Below are positions 35,105 through 43,494 of a stretch of DNA of 64,000 bases, piece by piece. Below the pieces are notes generated by a model. It had not been told where the DNA came from. It searched no databases and was given only the letters and a program-made list of their open reading frames with translations. Source of the stretch: Paenibacillus tritici (GTDB lineage: Bacteria; Bacillota; Bacilli; Paenibacillales; Paenibacillaceae). The stretch's first letter is position 1. Every line of letters begins with the position of its first letter. Position numbers and translations under genes: made by a program. The stretch is taken from the NCBI RefSeq assembly GCF_013204885.1, contig NZ_JABMKX010000026.1, forward strand, positions 1-64,000. Direction: 5' to 3'.

Positions 35105-36082
35105 ATGGATGAGACCCTAGAAATAGATACTGTCGTCCGGCGTCCGAAGAAGAACAGGAAGAAAAAAAAGCAGCCGATTACCTGGCGCTTGATTAAGAAT
35201 CAGAGGCAGCTTATCTGGATGTCTGTGCCTTTGATGCTCTACATTATTCTCTTTGCCTATGTTCCCGTTTGGGGCTGGACCATGGCGTTCCAGAACTACA
35301 AGCCGGCCAAGTCCTTCGGCGAGCAGGAATGGGTAGGACTGAAGCAGTTCAAGTTTTTGTTCACCGATGATAACTTCATTCGTGTACTGCGCAATACGCT
35401 GGCCATGGGGGTTATCAATCTGATTCTCGGCTTTGTTACCGCCATCGTGCTGGCACTGCTGCTTAATGAAATCAAGAAAGTATTCTGGAAAAGAACCGTG
35501 CAGACGATCTCCTATCTGCCCCATTTTTTATCGTGGATTATCGTTACCGGAATCGTGGCCACTTCGCTGTCCATCAATGACGGGATTGTAAATATCGTAC
35601 TGATGAAGCTGCATCTGATTAAAGAGCCGATTCTGTGGCTCAGTGAAGGCAAGTATTTCTGGGGAATCGTAGGGGCTTCGCATGTGTGGAAGGAAGTGGG
35701 CTGGAACACTATTATTTATCTGGCGGCCATCGCTTCCATTGATCCTGCCCTGTATGAAGCTGCCGAGATTGACGGTGCGAACCGTTACAAGAAGATGATG
35801 TATGTAACCCTGCCCGGCATCAAGGCAACCATTGTAATTCTGATGATTATGTCCATAGGACATGTCCTGGAAGCAGGCTTTGAAGTGCAGTACCTGCTTG
35901 GCAACGGACTTGTAGTAGACTGGGCCGAAACGATAGATATTTTCGTGCTTAAATACGGGCTTGCCCAAGGGAATTATTCACTCGCAACAGCTGGAGGTAT
36001 ATTCAAAACGGTTGTCAGCGTAACATTGCTGCTTATGGCTAACGGGATTTCCAAGCGGCTTGGGGAAGAGAGGTTGTTATAA
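35105..36082 (+). CDS. Sugar ABC transporter permease (LplB-like)
   Basis: A 325-residue CUT1 permease with a charged N-terminal tail (KKNRKKKKQ) and about six helices; coupling loop ALYEAAEIDGANRYKKMMYV. GGAG precedes ATG 35105. Its stop overlaps the ATG of the next permease in TAATG. Confidence 0.93.
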   Translation: MDETLEIDTVVRRPKKNRKKKKQPITWRLIKNQRQLIWMSVPLMLYIILFAYVPVWGWTMAFQNYKPAKSFGEQEWVGLKQFKFLFTDDNFIRVLRNTLAMGVINLILGFVTAIVLALLLNEIKKVFWKRTVQTISYLPHFLSWIIVTGIVATSLSINDGIVNIVLMKLHLIKEPILWLSEGKYFWGIVGASHVWKEVGWNTIIYLAAIASIDPALYEAAEIDGANRYKKMMYVTLPGIKATIVILMIMSIGHVLEAGFEVQYLLGNGLVVDWAETIDIFVLKYGLAQGNYSLATAGGIFKTVVSVTLLLMANGISKRLGEERLL

Positions 36083-37044
36083 TGGCGGATAACCGGCAGA
36101 TTAGCCCCGGGCATAGAGCAGGCTTTACAGCGAAAAAGAACCTGGGCACCGGCAGACTTGAACCGTTCCTGTTCACTTCCTTCAATACGGTCTTCATGGT
36201 CTGTCTGGTGATTGTGACTTTATATCCATTCATCAATACGATAGCTGTATCATTCAATGAAGGAAATGATACGATCCGCGGCGGCATCTACTTATGGCCG
36301 AGACAATGGACCGTTCAGAATTACAAAGCGATCTTTGCTACCGGAACCATATTTGATGCATTCCTGGTTTCAGTAGCCCGTACAGTGATTTCTACGTTAC
36401 TTAATATTTTTCTGACCACCATGCTGGCTTATACCTTAAGCCGCAGGGAGTACGTATTCCGTAAGTTTATTACTGTAGTCTTCGTGCTTACGATGTATTT
36501 CAGCGCCGGTCTGATCCCGAACTATTTCCTGATTAAGGACCTTAATCTGTTGAACAGCTTCTGGGTCTATATCATTCCTTCGATGATCAGCGCCTTCAAT
36601 ATGATCGTTATCCGCACTTATATCGGGACTATACCGGAGAGCCTGATGGAATCAGCCAGAATTGACGGCGCCGGGGATTTCAAAATATTCATGCGGGTAG
36701 TCTTCCCGCTCTGTAAGCCAGTCCTGGCAACCATTGCACTGTTTGTGGCTGTCGGAGCCTGGAATGCCTGGTTTGACGCCTTTATCTACACCTCTTCCAA
36801 GCAGCATCTGAGTACTCTGCAGTATGAGCTGATGAAGCTGCTGTCTTCAACGATGAACTCCAACGGTAACCCTAACGTGTCCAATGGGGTGGGGATGGAT
36901 CAGGATTCAGCCAGGGCGATGGTGACGCCGCTGTCGATCCGCGCAGCAATTACGGTTGTGGCTTCCGTACCTATACTGCTGGTGTACCCGTTCATGCAGA
37001 AGTACTTCGTAGTGGGCCTCAATGTCGGCAGTGTCAAAGAATAA
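36082..37044 (+). CDS. Sugar ABC transporter permease (YtcP/LplC-like)
   Basis: A 320-residue partner permease, six helices, coupling loop ESLMESARIDGAGDFKIFMR and terminal YPFMQKYFVVGLNVGSVKE. It begins on the last base of the previous gene. No ATPase gene is in the cluster, as in the 12684-16331 importer, so a shared ATPase is expected elsewhere. A terminator follows. Confidence 0.93.
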   Translation: MADNRQISPGHRAGFTAKKNLGTGRLEPFLFTSFNTVFMVCLVIVTLYPFINTIAVSFNEGNDTIRGGIYLWPRQWTVQNYKAIFATGTIFDAFLVSVARTVISTLLNIFLTTMLAYTLSRREYVFRKFITVVFVLTMYFSAGLIPNYFLIKDLNLLNSFWVYIIPSMISAFNMIVIRTYIGTIPESLMESARIDGAGDFKIFMRVVFPLCKPVLATIALFVAVGAWNAWFDAFIYTSSKQHLSTLQYELMKLLSSTMNSNGNPNVSNGVGMDQDSARAMVTPLSIRAAITVVASVPILLVYPFMQKYFVVGLNVGSVKE

Positions 37045-37097
37045 GACGCTTGCCTTATAGCCGGGTTTTGGCCGGGAATTGCTTATATTTTAACTGA

Positions 37098-37135
37098 AAA
37101 AGGGTGCTGTCCTATCAGGGGCGGCGCCCTTTTTG
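37098..37135 (+). terminator. Terminator of the second sugar importer
   Basis: AAAGGGTGCTGTCC with GGGCGGCGCCCTTT (15 pairs, three of them G-T) followed by Ts. Confidence 0.85.
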
Positions 37136-37376
37136 GTTGGATGAAAGCTTTATAGGCACAACGTTGTTTGGTTTCCTCCTGGACTGTAGAATAATCCCAA
37201 TCGGCTCCGAGCATCCTTATAATGCCTTCTGCTTTTAACAGTCTTTATAGAACTTTTTGAAAAAAGTAATGACACAGCGCAAGAAATACCTTATTATTTA
37301 AAGAGATTTTTAATGAAACAGATTTTAAATAATTATAGTACAATAGGCCCCGAGGGTAAGCGGGGAAGTCTGGGCA
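37136..37376. other. AT-rich upstream region of the MetNIQ-type operon
   Basis: 241 bases; TACAAT at about 37339-37344 is a possible -10, and CCCCGAGGGTAAGCGGGG is a small hairpin just before the first gene. S-box and T-box hallmarks, the usual methionine leaders in Bacillota, were looked for and are not seen. Confidence 0.4.
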
Positions 37377-38159
37377 GTGGGTAGAGGAGGGCTTCGTATT
37401 CTTTCGCTGAGTCAGGTTAGTAAAAGCTTCATGCTGAAGGACGGCCCTTATACGGCTGTTGATCAGGTATCGCTTGCAGTGAAGGCCGGTGCCATCCACG
37501 GTATTATCGGGGCAAGCGGCGCGGGTAAGTCGACACTCCTGCGGCTGATGAATCTGCTGGAGCGGCCCGACACCGGGACTGTTACTGTAGACGGCAAGCG
37601 GCTTACGGAGCTGCGGGACAAGGCGCTGCGCGAGCAGCGGCAGAGAATCGGCATGATCTTCCAGCATTTCAATCTGGTAGGCAATGCCACCGTCAGCCGG
37701 AATGTAGCCATTCCGCTGGAGCTTGCCGGAGTCCCGCGTGCCGGGCGGATGAAGCGGGTTATGGAATGTCTGCATTTTGTCGGGCTTGCAGACAAAGCCG
37801 GGCAATATCCGGCCCAGCTCAGCGGCGGGCAACGCCAGCGGGTGGCTATTGCCCGGGCGCTGGCGAACAGTCCGAAGCTGCTGCTGTGCGACGAGCCGAC
37901 CTCTGCGCTTGATCCGGGGACCACGGCGGATATTCTGGGCGTGCTCCGCCATATCAATGCTTCGCTCGGTGTAACCATAGTCATCGTTACCCATGAGCTG
38001 GACGTAGTGCGGAGCATCTGCTCAGAGGTATCTGTCATGGAGGGCGGACGGATCGTGGATTCCTTTTCCCGGGAGGAGGGCGGATTTCTTCCGCCTGGAA
38101 CGCATTCAGGTTCCTTCCGGGAGCGGATTACGGGCAGAACGGGGGAACCCTATGTTTGA
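37377..38159 (+). CDS. MetN-type ABC transporter ATPase, short form
   Basis: ATPase of a methionine-type importer, 260 residues. Walker A GASGAGKST, signature LSGGQRQRVAIARAL, Walker B LLLCDEPTSALDP, switch His in VTHELD. Full MetN proteins are ~340 residues with a C-terminal NIL/ACT domain that senses methionine; here the protein stops soon after the ATPase core, so that domain is missing. The start is unclear: GTG 37377 has GGGGAAG eight bases ahead, while the excellent GAGGAGGG inside the frame points to ATT at 37398 (MetN-like start ILSLSQVSKSF). It overlaps the permease gene by eight bases. Confidence 0.85.
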   Translation: MGRGGLRILSLSQVSKSFMLKDGPYTAVDQVSLAVKAGAIHGIIGASGAGKSTLLRLMNLLERPDTGTVTVDGKRLTELRDKALREQRQRIGMIFQHFNLVGNATVSRNVAIPLELAGVPRAGRMKRVMECLHFVGLADKAGQYPAQLSGGQRQRVAIARALANSPKLLLCDEPTSALDPGTTADILGVLRHINASLGVTIVIVTHELDVVRSICSEVSVMEGGRIVDSFSREEGGFLPPGTHSGSFRERITGRTGEPYV

Positions 38160-38814
38160 GAGCATGCTGAAATACCAGGATCAGATGTGGCAGTCGATCG
38201 GAGAGACCTTTGTCATGGTCGGAATCTCCATAGGTGCTGCGCTGCTGCTGGGGCTTCCGCTGGGGACCCTGCTGTATTTTTGCCGCAAAGGCCAGTTATA
38301 TGAGAATAGAAATCTGTCACTCGTGCTGAACAGCATGGTCAATGTAATCCGTTCATTTCCGTTCCTGCTGCTGGTGGTTGCACTGATTCCGTTCACCCGG
38401 CTGGTGGTGGGTACTGCGATTGGCACCCTGGCGGCAACCGTGCCGCTGTCGATCGTCGCCATTGCCTATTATTCACGGCTGGTGGAGCAGTCTCTGCTGG
38501 AGGTGCCCAGAGGAACAATTGAAGCGGCATTGTCGATGGGCGCCTCGAAGCCGGGGATTATCTTCAAGTTTCTGTATGTAGAAGCCCGGTCGGGACTGGT
38601 GCTGGGATTGACTGCGTCTACGATCAGCTTCATTTCTTTTTCAACCGTCATGGGGGTTGTCGGCGGCGGCGGGGTTGGAGATTTCGCCATCCGTTACGGA
38701 TACCAGCGCTTCGAGACAGAAGTGATGGTCTACGCCATACTCGTGATGATTGTGCTGGTGCAGCTCATCCAATTCACAGGAAGCACAGTGGCCAGACTGC
38801 TGGATAAGCGCTAA
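38152..38814 (+). CDS. MetI-type ABC transporter permease
   Basis: A 220-residue permease with five helices typical of MetI (NVIRSFPFLLLVVALIPFTR, coupling loop GTIEAALSMGASKPGIIFKF, VMGVVGGGGVGDFAIRYGYQ). It starts inside the ATPase gene and is followed 35 bases later by the binding lipoprotein. Confidence 0.93.
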   Translation: MFESMLKYQDQMWQSIGETFVMVGISIGAALLLGLPLGTLLYFCRKGQLYENRNLSLVLNSMVNVIRSFPFLLLVVALIPFTRLVVGTAIGTLAATVPLSIVAIAYYSRLVEQSLLEVPRGTIEAALSMGASKPGIIFKFLYVEARSGLVLGLTASTISFISFSTVMGVVGGGGVGDFAIRYGYQRFETEVMVYAILVMIVLVQLIQFTGSTVARLLDKR

Positions 38815-38849
38815 ACAAACTATATAATAATGGGGGCTTGGGATAAATC

Positions 38850-39731
38850 ATGAAGAAGGCGATGACTGTAAGGACCGCAACGGGGAAGAGAACAGGAAAA
38901 AGAATGGTAACCACCTTCGCGCTAACACTGCTTGTATTAACACTGGCGCTTGCGGGCTGCGGCAACAGCAAAGAAGCTGAGGAGACACCGGCAGCTACCA
39001 GCACCGGACCTGTGAAGATCAAAGTAGCCTCGCTGATTCCGCCAATGACGGATATCCTCGAACTTGTGAAGCCGGTTCTGAAGGAAGAAGGCGTGGATAT
39101 GGAGATCGTGGTGCTGTCCGATAATGTGCAGCCGAACGAGGCGCTGGCGAACAAAGAGGTGGACGCGAACTTCTTCCAGCATGTCCCGTACATGGAACAA
39201 TTCAATGCCAGCAAAGGGGCAAAGCTGGTGCCTGTTCAACCTGTATACGATGCCATCTATGGCGGGTACTCCAAGAAGTTCAAGGCCATCGCTGATCTGC
39301 CTGAGGGTGCTACCCTCGTAATGGCGAATGATCCCTCCAACATTGGGCGCTCCCTGCAAATGTTCGCAGATGCCGGATTGATTACGCTGAAGGAAGGGGT
39401 AGGGATTCAGGCTACGCAGGCCGATATTACCGGCAATCCCAAGAACTATAAGTTCGAGGAAGTCGATCTGCTGATGCTGGCCCGGATGCTGGATGATGCC
39501 GATCTGGTCGCCATGACTCCGGCCTATGCCAGTCCGCTGGGCCTGACTCCCAAGAAGGATGCGCTGATCACCGAGCGTGAGGATTCGGCATTCACCATTA
39601 CACTCGTTGCCCGTGAGGACAACAAGGATTCCGAAGTGATCCAGAAGCTGGCCAAGGCCATCAGCGGTCCGGAAGTGAAGAAGTTCCTTGAGGACAATTA
39701 TGCGGACATAGCGCTGCCTGCTTTTAAATAG
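38850..39731 (+). CDS. MetQ/NlpA-type substrate-binding lipoprotein
   Basis: A 293-residue lipoprotein of the NlpA family. An unusually basic and long n-region precedes a lipobox LAGC with Cys37. The body has the family landmarks EVDANFFQHVPYMEQFN and VMANDPSNIGRSLQMF. Known members bind D- or L-methionine or related small compounds. Together with 37377-38814 it forms a complete importer. Ends at a terminator. Confidence 0.93.
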   Translation: MKKAMTVRTATGKRTGKRMVTTFALTLLVLTLALAGCGNSKEAEETPAATSTGPVKIKVASLIPPMTDILELVKPVLKEEGVDMEIVVLSDNVQPNEALANKEVDANFFQHVPYMEQFNASKGAKLVPVQPVYDAIYGGYSKKFKAIADLPEGATLVMANDPSNIGRSLQMFADAGLITLKEGVGIQATQADITGNPKNYKFEEVDLLMLARMLDDADLVAMTPAYASPLGLTPKKDALITEREDSAFTITLVAREDNKDSEVIQKLAKAISGPEVKKFLEDNYADIALPAFK

Positions 39732-39765
39732 TAGATACACGAATTAAATTTTATATAAAAGGGTA

Positions 39766-39805
39766 AGGGGCTGTCCCAAAAGCTTTGGGATAGCCCTATG
39801 TTTTT
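39766..39805 (+). terminator. Terminator of the MetNIQ-type operon
   Basis: GGGGCTGTCCCAAA with TTTGGGATAGCCCT around AGC, then a T-run. Confidence 0.88.
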
Positions 39806-39823
39806 AAGAAGGATCAACGTGAG

Positions 39824-39971
39824 CGTCTGGGTGAACGCTGCGCGAACGGACCGTTGTTCCAATCACTGTGGTCTCCAGATTTTTTTCATTCCCCTTAGCG
39901 GTGAAAATCCGGAGACCAAGGCGACCGCTGCCGCTTTTCCACAATCAGTCCGTCCTCTCCGCTGTTTAAGC
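39824..39971. repeat. Dispersed intergenic hairpin repeat, copy B
   Basis: Same layout as copy A at 16421-16559. The inner arms are TGGTCTCCAGATTTT and AAAATCCGGAGACCA, where copy A has TTGTGTCC and GGACACAA; the changes on one arm are matched on the other. Shared blocks include CTTAGCGGTGAAAATCCGGA and CTCCGCTGTTTAAGCG. It lies after the terminator of a binding-protein gene, as copy A does. Confidence 0.85.
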
Positions 39972-40092
39972 GGAAAAAGGTTCTTCACATCTTTCTAAAA
40001 TCACAAAAGGAAACCAGGTTTCTTTTGTACATTCAATAGTTTGCTTGCTCGCCCATAATCTATTAAAGCAAACAGCAATGGACCAAAAACAG
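39972..40092. other. Intergenic stretch with small palindromes
   Basis: No gene seen. ACAAAAGGAAACC / GGTTTCTTTTGT (about 40003-40028) and GTTTGCTT / AAGCAAAC (about 40031-40066) form further inverted repeats. Confidence 0.5.
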
Positions 40093-40133
40093 AAAGCAGC
40101 GATTCTCCAATAACGGGAATCGCTGCTTTTTTA
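40093..40133. terminator. Bidirectional terminator after the phosphoesterase gene
   Basis: AAAGCAGCGATTC (40093-40105) and GAATCGCTGCTTT (40117-40129), T-run on the plus strand and a T-rich flank on the minus strand, where the phosphoesterase gene ends at 40162. Confidence 0.85.
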
Positions 40134-40161
40134 ACGTTTGAATTTCAGCCCTATAGAGGAG

Positions 40162-41088
40162 TTACAGGAAAGCGCTGACGGGATAGGCCACCTCATACTG
40201 GGCGGATTCGATCCAGGTGCCCGTAGTGAAATCCCGTCCCCGGACAAGCACCTTATCGGTATAAACTTCTACATAGAAGCCCTGGCTGCCGCTCTTATGT
40301 TCATCCCGATCCGTCCAGAGGTAGGCTACAGAAGCGGCATTGAACATCGTGGCTGTCTGTCCGTTGCCGGGATACATGGTATTGCTGACTTCCAGCTCCC
40401 AGTGGGTATGCCCGGTGAACAGCAGGGTCTGCGGGTGCCGCGATAGAATAGAGCGCAGTTCCTGATCCTGAGTCACTCCGTACCACTCCTGAGACTCCAG
40501 CGAACCGGCTACGGTATCCTTCAGCGGCTGGTGAAGGAAGACGAAGGCGGGCCGATCATGCAGTGGTACTGTACCAAGATCCAGCTCCATTGGCCCGCCA
40601 AGCTCCGTGTTGTCCGGGGCGCTCTCCCCAAGCTTCCGGTCCAGCCACTGGAGCTGCCCGCCGGATAAATGGCAGAACGTCTGCAGCCCTTCCTCAGTAC
40701 CCAGGAAGATGAAATGATACCCGCCGATCCAGTGATCATGATAAGGACCTGGCATCCCCATGCGGGAAGTATACATCGCAAGACGGGAATCCCAATGGCC
40801 GAGGCCGACGTCATGGTTGCCCAGGGTGTAACGAATCTGCGGCAGTGAGGCCTGATGCTGTTCAAGAATACGCTGGACCTCCTCATACTCCTCCGGGAAG
40901 CCATTGTTCGTAATATCTCCAATATGCATGATGCCGCTGCTGCCCTGTGCGTGTAAGGCCAAATCCTGCAATGCCCGCCCGAAGTTCTGGTTGTACTCGT
41001 GTTCCGGATCGGCGGTGACATGGGTATCGGTGATAATCTGGAACGTCAGCAGCGGATCTTGTCCGCCTGGTGTGCCTGATGTCTTCAT
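40162..41088 (-). CDS. Calcineurin-like metallophosphoesterase
   Basis: A 308-residue two-metal phosphoesterase without a signal peptide. Motifs: DTHV (Asp21, His23), GDITNNG (Asp58), GNHD (Asn91, His92) and GHTHWE towards the C-terminus. The nearest familiar functions are phosphodiesterases such as GpdQ-like glycerophosphodiesterases. ATG 41088 has AAGGAGG about 12 bases upstream; the longer frame to 41142 has no ribosome site. It is the last gene of a run with an Ugp-type importer and a HAD phosphatase, which suggests use of an imported phosphoester. Confidence 0.88.
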   Translation of the reverse strand: MKTSGTPGGQDPLLTFQIITDTHVTADPEHEYNQNFGRALQDLALHAQGSSGIMHIGDITNNGFPEEYEEVQRILEQHQASLPQIRYTLGNHDVGLGHWDSRLAMYTSRMGMPGPYHDHWIGGYHFIFLGTEEGLQTFCHLSGGQLQWLDRKLGESAPDNTELGGPMELDLGTVPLHDRPAFVFLHQPLKDTVAGSLESQEWYGVTQDQELRSILSRHPQTLLFTGHTHWELEVSNTMYPGNGQTATMFNAASVAYLWTDRDEHKSGSQGFYVEVYTDKVLVRGRDFTTGTWIESAQYEVAYPVSAFL

Positions 41089-41169
41089 CTGTAAGAAACT
41101 CCTCCTTAATGTAATGATTCCGGCCACAATGATGGTCCTCATAGGAGAGGGAAGAGAGTCAGCCGCTCT

Positions 41170-42081
41170 TCAAATCATAACGCCAAGCTCCGCATAAGAC
41201 GACACCACACAATCTGCATCCGGCAAAAGACTGCGGACAGACTGTGCATTAGCCGTCTGCACGTTTCCTGCAGTGTCAGCAGGTCCACCGGCATCAGCCT
41301 GCCCGTTTCCGTCAGCGTCTGCCGTGGCGGTAACCCGGCTCTCAGCCACCGCCGGGCTGCCGCCAGCCGCCTGTCCGGCGGTCATCCCGCCGGCAATCCC
41401 AATGGCTACAGCAGCACCAGCCGCCTTAGCCATCCGCATATCTCCGTTCGTATCGCCGATGACGGCGGCTTCAGCCGGAGATACCCCGAGCCGCTGGCAG
41501 GCCAGCAGCGCCATGTCGGGGAAGGGCTTGCCCCGCTCCACCTGATCCGTGCCGATCACGGCGGTGAAATACTGGCGGATGCCCATCCAGCGGAGGTGAC
41601 TCTCGGCCGCAGCCGTTTCATCGGCAGTCACTACAGCCAGCGGAATACCCTGCGCAGCGCACTCTTCCAGAAAAGGCACCAGACCGGAAAGAGGGCGGAC
41701 CGGACGGCTCCGCTCCAGCATGGCATCTGCCGCCTGGCGGCAGGAATCCACCAGCACCACCGCTTCCGCCCAGGATAGGCCGAGCAGATAACCCTGCCAG
41801 GACAGAATGGCATACAGATCGCTCATCGTACCCATAGCGAGGGGGCCGTTACGGTCATAATCTGTAATCCTCCCCTCAGCATCATGAACCGTTCCCAGCA
41901 GGGAGGCCAGATGCTGCATGGGGAACCTCAGGCCGCGCTGCTCAAGCTGACGGTTGAACTGGGTGAGGAAGCATTCGCCCCAGCTTCCCCAGAGGGAGAT
42001 GAACTGCAGCAGTGTTCCGTCCTTGTCGAACAGAATGGCGGATACAGGATAGTTCCCTTGCGGAGTGATAAGCTCAGTCAT
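41170..42081 (-). CDS. HAD-superfamily phosphatase with a low-complexity insert
   Basis: A 303-residue HAD hydrolase. Catalytic FDKDGTL at 18-24 (Asp19, Asp21), VTAD as motif 2, RGKPFPD as the lysine motif and VIGDTNGDM as the metal motif; the helical region after the first motif is a C1-type cap, as in PGP phosphatases. Just after GIAGG the sequence runs ~50 residues of Ala/Gly/Asp/Thr with no structure-like pattern before the normal ending LLPDADCVVSSYAEL. AAAGGGGAA precedes ATG 42081. It sits between the binding protein and the phosphoesterase of the same operon. Confidence 0.88.
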   Translation of the reverse strand: MTELITPQGNYPVSAILFDKDGTLLQFISLWGSWGECFLTQFNRQLEQRGLRFPMQHLASLLGTVHDAEGRITDYDRNGPLAMGTMSDLYAILSWQGYLLGLSWAEAVVLVDSCRQAADAMLERSRPVRPLSGLVPFLEECAAQGIPLAVVTADETAAAESHLRWMGIRQYFTAVIGTDQVERGKPFPDMALLACQRLGVSPAEAAVIGDTNGDMRMAKAAGAAVAIGIAGGMTAGQAAGGSPAVAESRVTATADADGNGQADAGGPADTAGNVQTANAQSVRSLLPDADCVVSSYAELGVMI

Positions 42082-42116
42082 GCTGCATTCCCCTTTGCCT
42101 TTCACGATTTTTTCGT

Positions 42117-43463
42117 TTATTTCAGCTTATCCAGAGCCGCCTGCGCCGTTTGCTGCGCTTCCTTCAGCGCCTCGGCTGCCGGGATATTCTCGATCTGCAC
42201 CTTATCCGCTGCGATGGTCAGGGCATCATTAATTTTGCCGCCGGTCGGGTCCTGGAAGGGGGCCGAGGCGTGAGCTGCCTGCTGCAGCGGAATTTTGATC
42301 TGCGGATTGCTCTCACTGAAGGTGACGAATGCCGGATCTTCCAGCGCAGACTGGCGGACGCTAATATATCCGGTGTGGATGGACCAGAACGCGGTATTCT
42401 CGGAGCTTGTGAAGTAGGCCAGCCATTTCATCGCTGCCTGCTTCTGGGCGTCTCCGGCTTGGGCAGGAATACCGGCCATACTCGCCCCGGCGACAGGTTT
42501 GGCTTCGCCGGCTCCGGCCCAGCCCGGTTGCTCCATAGCGGAGACGACGCTGAAATCAAGGTCGCCCTGGTCGCCGCTGGAGCCGGTGTATCCGGCCGCC
42601 TGGCCTTTCATCACATCGTCAATCGTCTTGTACCAGTACTCCCAGCCTTGTCCGCCGGAGTGGATACGCATGATCTTGTCGTCATGAATCGACTTGCGGA
42701 AGAACTCCCAGGTGTCGATCCACTCCGGGGAATCAATCGTGACCTTGGTGCCGTCCTCACTAAGAATACTGCCTCCTTTGCTGAGAGCGGCATCAACCAT
42801 ATTGCCGGGGCCCCACATCGGTTCCCAGCCGTAGAAGGTGGTTTTGCCGCCTTCGGAGACGGTCATCTTTTTCGCGGCCGCAGCGAGGTCTTCCCAGGTC
42901 TTAATCTGGCTGGCGTCTATGCCGCTTTTCGCAAAAGCATCCTTACGGTAGTACATCACCTGGGTCGATCCATACATCGGGAGGAAATACTGCTTGCCGT
43001 CCACCTGGCCCTGGTTCAGGAAGGTCTGGACGAAATCCTCTTTATTGAAGTCCGGCTGCCCGGCAATCAGCTCATCCATCGGGGCGTAATAACCCTTGCG
43101 CGCCCAAGCGATATTGGAGGAGAGGACCACCGCCGGGACCTGCCCGGCAGCAATCGCTGCCTGAAGCTTCTGTTCGGTCTCTGTATAATCCCCCTGCACG
43201 ATCCCCTTGACAATAACCTCCTGCTGGGAGGCGTTGAATTTCTGAATGAGCGATTCCATATTTTCACCCAGCTTGCCGCCGAGCCCATACCAGAATTCAA
43301 TCGTGACCGGTGCGCCTCCTGCCGGAGCGGCATTGGCAGCAGGGACTGCTGCTGCGCCGTCTGCTGCTGTAACCTCACCCGAAGCAGCATTCCCGCCGCA
43401 AGCGGTGAGTACGGAGAGACCGGCGATCATGGATACTGCGGACAACCTTTTGAATACGTTCAT
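42117..43463 (-). CDS. ABC transporter substrate-binding lipoprotein (UgpB/MalE-like)
   Basis: A 448-residue lipoprotein; lipobox LTAC with Cys22, then an Ala/Gly-rich linker and a family-1 binding fold (EFWYGLGGKLGENMESLIQKF, then STQVMYYRKDAFAKSGID). The build and neighbours resemble UgpB, which binds glycerol-3-phosphate. Three ATGs in a row begin the frame; the third (43463) is seven bases from GAGGAG and is preferred. Third gene of the minus-strand operon. Confidence 0.9.
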   Translation of the reverse strand: MNVFKRLSAVSMIAGLSVLTACGGNAASGEVTAADGAAAVPAANAAPAGGAPVTIEFWYGLGGKLGENMESLIQKFNASQQEVIVKGIVQGDYTETEQKLQAAIAAGQVPAVVLSSNIAWARKGYYAPMDELIAGQPDFNKEDFVQTFLNQGQVDGKQYFLPMYGSTQVMYYRKDAFAKSGIDASQIKTWEDLAAAAKKMTVSEGGKTTFYGWEPMWGPGNMVDAALSKGGSILSEDGTKVTIDSPEWIDTWEFFRKSIHDDKIMRIHSGGQGWEYWYKTIDDVMKGQAAGYTGSSGDQGDLDFSVVSAMEQPGWAGAGEAKPVAGASMAGIPAQAGDAQKQAAMKWLAYFTSSENTAFWSIHTGYISVRQSALEDPAFVTFSESNPQIKIPLQQAAHASAPFQDPTGGKINDALTIAADKVQIENIPAAEALKEAQQTAQAALDKLK

Positions 43464-43494
43464 CATCATTCTCCTCTGGGGTTTAAGTTAGGTT

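Noticed and set aside
37136..37376. S-box or T-box leader before the MetNIQ-type genes
   Set aside because: Neither the S-box core nor a T-box sequence with an intrinsic terminator could be found.
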